This document shows positions 6,409 to 8,523 of a DNA stretch of 8,523 nucleotides, one piece after another (position 1 is the first letter of the stretch; every line of letters begins with the position of its first letter). A program made the position numbers and the translations under genes. Source of the DNA: Sphingobium sp. CCH11-B1 (lineage in GTDB: Bacteria; Pseudomonadota; Alphaproteobacteria; Sphingomonadales; Sphingomonadaceae). The notes under the pieces were generated by a model that made no database searches, was not told where the DNA came from, and saw nothing but the letters and a program-made list of their open reading frames with translations. Location: the NCBI RefSeq assembly GCF_001556865.1, contig NZ_LSJY01000037.1, positions 1-8,523 on the forward strand, given 5' to 3'.

Positions 6409-7392
6409 ATGACAAAAGGAAATAAGGGCTTCGGCTCGATGTTCACCGAAGGCCTGGATAATGAGGCCGAGCTTGACAATGCGAGCCCCTCGGAAGGGAT
6501 CATCGCGAGCCGAAGCCAGACCCTGGCGCGGATAGCGAGCGGCAAGACGGTTACCGATCGAACGGAGTGGGTGGACCCGGCTCGTTGCCGTCCCTGGCGG
6601 ATGCACAATCGCGACCTGGACCATTTGTCCGAAGAGAGCTGTCGCGATCTGATCGACTCCTTTCTCGCGGCGAAGCGGCAGCGCATCCCGGCGATCGTGC
6701 GTCGTCTGAAGGACGATCCTGACTACGATTATGAGATCATCGCTGGCGTTCGCCGGTGGTGGACCGTCCAGTGGCTCCGCGAACATCATCATCCAGAATT
6801 TGATTATCTCGTCACGATCCAGACCGTCACGGATGAAGAGGCATTCCGGGTTTCGGACGTTGAAAATCGGTCGCGAAAGGACATTTCAGACTGGGAGCGT
6901 GCAAAGGAATATGCGCGAGCGCTGTCGGAGTTTTACGAGAACTCCCAGTCCCAGATGGCGGAGCATCTCAACCTCTCGCGGTCATGGCTGAGCCGCCTGC
7001 TGGATGTTGCGAGGCTTCCTGAGGAGATCGTGGCGGCATTTTCGGACACCCACGACATTACCGTTCGAGTGGCGCGCGATATCAAACCGCTGACCAGCGA
7101 ACCGAAAACTCTGAAGCGAATGCGAGACGAGGCCGAGCGCATCGAGGCCGAGCGTAGGAATGGTGGTTCCAGTCTGACCGGACCCGAGGTGGCGAAGCGA
7201 CTTGTTCGTGCGACCGTTGAGGCAAAGAAGAAGGAGACTGGCGAGCGAGAGATCACGGGCAAAGGCGGAAAGACGATTCTGCGCTATGCCAGTGCCAGAG
7301 GTGGGGGGATCACGATCAAGATCGTGCCCCGGACCGGCGCCACGAAGGCCGAGCTCATGAAAGCGATCGAAGAACTGTTGCCGGCGAGCTGA
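6409..7392 (+). CDS. parB: Plasmid partition protein ParB
   Basis: This 327-residue ParB/RepB-type protein binds parS and acts as a CTP-dependent clamp that stimulates ParA. The N-terminal nucleotide domain shows the pieces RRLKDDPDYDYEIIAGVRRWW (99-118 region), with GVRR (113-116) in place of the common GERR, and the phosphate-contact motif ENRSRKD (152-158). The parS-binding helix-turn-helix is about residues 179-204 (QSQMAEHLNLSRSWLSRLLD). The C-terminal part is basic and ends in a small compact segment expected to dimerise. The ATG at 6409 follows AGGAG with 8-nt spacing. It lies 259 bp after parA, with three palindromes between, so the two genes are probably co-transcribed or the gap carries its own promoter. 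The GVRR change may alter CTP hydrolysis. Confidence 0.93.
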   Translation: MTKGNKGFGSMFTEGLDNEAELDNASPSEGIIASRSQTLARIASGKTVTDRTEWVDPARCRPWRMHNRDLDHLSEESCRDLIDSFLAAKRQRIPAIVRRLKDDPDYDYEIIAGVRRWWTVQWLREHHHPEFDYLVTIQTVTDEEAFRVSDVENRSRKDISDWERAKEYARALSEFYENSQSQMAEHLNLSRSWLSRLLDVARLPEEIVAAFSDTHDITVRVARDIKPLTSEPKTLKRMRDEAERIEAERRNGGSSLTGPEVAKRLVRATVEAKKKETGEREITGKGGKTILRYASARGGGITIKIVPRTGATKAELMKAIEELLPAS

Positions 7393-7438
7393 GCAAAACA
7401 AGCGAGACGGCGTTTCAGTACGGAGGGCGTCCCGGTCG

Positions 7439-8389
7439 CTATTCGGCCCGCAGCCGGCGCTGCGCGGCAGGCGTGGTGGGCAGCGCCGCGAGGAGCTTTC
7501 GGGCACCCTGAGGTGTCACAGACAGCAGCTTCGAAACGGAGGATGCCTGGAGCCCTGGATAGGCGATCAATAGGCGCCCGAGAAGCGGCAGGCGACTTCG
7601 CTGAGTTGCACCCAAATTGGTGAGCTTGGCGACGTCATGCTCAATTGCGGAAAGCTCGCGGAGCCCCGCCGCGCTGATCTGCCCGATCTCCTTAGCGAGG
7701 AACCCGGTCAGCGCGGCAGGGGAAGGGGGCATGAACTTGGGGAGCGGCACCAGTGAGGGGATGATGCGGCTCGTGAAGCCAGCGCGGTAGAGCATGCGAG
7801 GAAGAGCGGTCGCGACGAGCCAGTTGCGATCGCGGCAGCGGGGAGGAAGCTCCAACGAGCGTCCGTCGATCGCAACAACCTCCGAGGCGCCGACCGGAAG
7901 ACGCTCGGTCATTTCGGCAAGAGCGAACACGCGCTCGGCGATGGACCGGAGATCGGCGACGGGGAAGGGTGCATCCGCCGCAGACTTCACCTGACGCCAG
8001 AGCGGGCCGAAGTGTGCGAGATCGTCTCCACCATAGCGCTCAGCCTCTGCACGGTCGTCGAGGATGGTTCGGAGAGCATTGAGGGATGCGCGGCCAACCG
8101 GGTCTCTGACATCCTCGTCCCGACTTAGTGCGAGGTGGAAAATGGACGCCACCGATATCGGATCGTTGAGACCTTCGGAGGCGCGGGGAGGGGCGCTTCG
8201 CCCCGCGATCCAATCCTGCAGGTCGCCGACAGCGATCGGCACGCCGGCGAGACCTGCTAACGCCGCGGCGCCGTGAAGGCGCGATCGCGCAAGGAAAATG
8301 TCGGCGCTTGTACTATGATGAAGCCGGCCGTCGAGCCGGCCGAGCAGCAACATTGGGTCATTTGCGCGGCGGTCGACGATCTCCTGCAT
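7439..8389 (-). CDS. Helix-turn-helix protein, DUF1612/HTH_13-like
   Basis: This 316-residue protein converges on parB with a 46-bp gap. The N-terminal half has LLLGRLDGRL (14-23) and a helical block with GDLQDWIAGRSAPPR (55-69), resembling the DUF1612 region of plasmid proteins found near partition genes in rhizobia. A C-terminal helix-turn-helix lies at about 273-300 (LLIAYPGLQASSVSKLL then TPQGARKLLAAL), matching the HTH_13 pattern. The family assignment is from memory of such proteins and not from a search, and the function is unknown. A DNA-binding regulator of plasmid genes is the natural guess. The ATG at 8389 has only weak AAGAG upstream. A 26-bp near-perfect inverted repeat lies 75-100 bp before the start and could be its operator. 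Confidence 0.6.
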   Translation of the reverse strand: MQEIVDRRANDPMLLLGRLDGRLHHSTSADIFLARSRLHGAAALAGLAGVPIAVGDLQDWIAGRSAPPRASEGLNDPISVASIFHLALSRDEDVRDPVGRASLNALRTILDDRAEAERYGGDDLAHFGPLWRQVKSAADAPFPVADLRSIAERVFALAEMTERLPVGASEVVAIDGRSLELPPRCRDRNWLVATALPRMLYRAGFTSRIIPSLVPLPKFMPPSPAALTGFLAKEIGQISAAGLRELSAIEHDVAKLTNLGATQRSRLPLLGRLLIAYPGLQASSVSKLLSVTPQGARKLLAALPTTPAAQRRLRAE

Positions 8390-8405
8390 CGCTCTTACGC
8401 TTAGC

Positions 8406-8446
8406 GCGTGAGGAAACCAAAGTCAGCAGTTGGTTTCGCCTCATGC
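8406..8446 (-). promoter_or_regulatory. Imperfect leader hairpin upstream of the HTH gene
   Basis: GCGTGAGG plus AAACCAA (8406-8420) pairs with TTGGTTT plus CCTCATGC (8430-8446), with a 2-nt bulge and one mismatch around a 9-nt loop. It lies 17 nt before the start codon and could act as an mRNA hairpin or a protein site. Confidence 0.4.
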
Positions 8447-8463
8447 TATCGTCGAAAAGTTCA

Positions 8464-8489
8464 TATGCGATAATTGCACTTATCACATA
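8464..8489. promoter_or_regulatory. 26-bp inverted repeat, candidate operator
   Basis: Arms TATGCGATAA and TTATCACATA, separated by TTGCAC, match at 9 of 10 paired positions. The two half-sites are two helical turns apart, as for a dimeric repressor, between this gene and whatever lies to the right of the window. Confidence 0.6.
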
Positions 8490-8523
8490 AGCAGATTTGA
8501 CCGTTCTTTATAAGGTGGGCTAC

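Noticed and set aside
6086..6412. A 108-codon plus-strand frame spanning the parA-parB gap
   Set aside because: It overlaps the parA end and parB start, and its repeated LLPRGN segments are just translations of the palindromes.
6733..6742. GAGATCATCG inside parB, resembling the iteron core
   Set aside because: It encodes the conserved EIIAG of ParB and lacks the rest of the iteron.
3100..7392. A RepABC replication module
   Set aside because: No repC follows parB; the initiator is a separate divergent RepA_C protein with iterons.
7393..7438. A terminator between the convergent parB and HTH genes
   Set aside because: Only a weak GGG/CCC pairing and no T-run on either strand; not supportable.
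8308..8490. A 60-codon plus-strand frame at the right edge
   Set aside because: It is antisense to the start of the HTH gene and then runs through the dyad region, with no ribosome site or domain.

Overview
The window looks like the replication and partition backbone of a low-copy plasmid (or chromid-like replicon) from an alphaproteobacterium. A sphingomonad or rhizobial host fits best. The basis is high-GC coding sequence, a RepA_C-type iteron initiator, an alphaproteobacterial ParA/ParB pair, and GANTC (CcrM-type) sites crowded at the origin. Host assignment is inference; nothing in the window is species-diagnostic.

Layout. Bases 1-55 look like one end of an IS21-family insertion sequence, with two 24-bp tandem repeats next to the tip. 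It has cut a large minus-strand gene (56-2014) that encodes an N6-adenine methyltransferase domain followed by a strawberry-notch (Sno) type helicase ATPase domain; only the N-terminal ~653 residues remain here. Upstream of it on the same strand are a CHC2-like zinc-finger/Toprim protein (2090-2935) and the replication initiator repA (3100-4404). All three read leftward, possibly as one transcription unit starting at repA. A weak small ORF lies between repA and the Toprim gene.

The 542-bp gap at 4405-4946 is the probable origin. It holds six direct iterons and one inverted iteron, a perfect DnaA box, an AT-richer segment with palindromes, and a cluster of GANTC sites. Two more iteron copies lie inside and at the end of repA.

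parA (4947-6149) and parB (6409-7392) read rightward. The 259 bp between them contain three copies of a 16-bp palindrome with a CACGTG core, the likely parS centromere. A convergent minus-strand gene (7439-8389) encodes a helix-turn-helix protein resembling the DUF1612/HTH_13 family; a 26-bp inverted repeat upstream is a candidate operator.

How the parts fit: RepA would bind the iterons with DnaA at the box to open the origin and, through the extra iteron copies in its own gene, may sense copy number. ParB would load on the three palindromes and ParA would move the complexes apart. The methyltransferase/helicase and Toprim genes are typical plasmid accessory cargo next to such backbones; the former appears to be inactivated here. 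No rRNA, tRNA, CRISPR array or toxin-antitoxin pair was seen.
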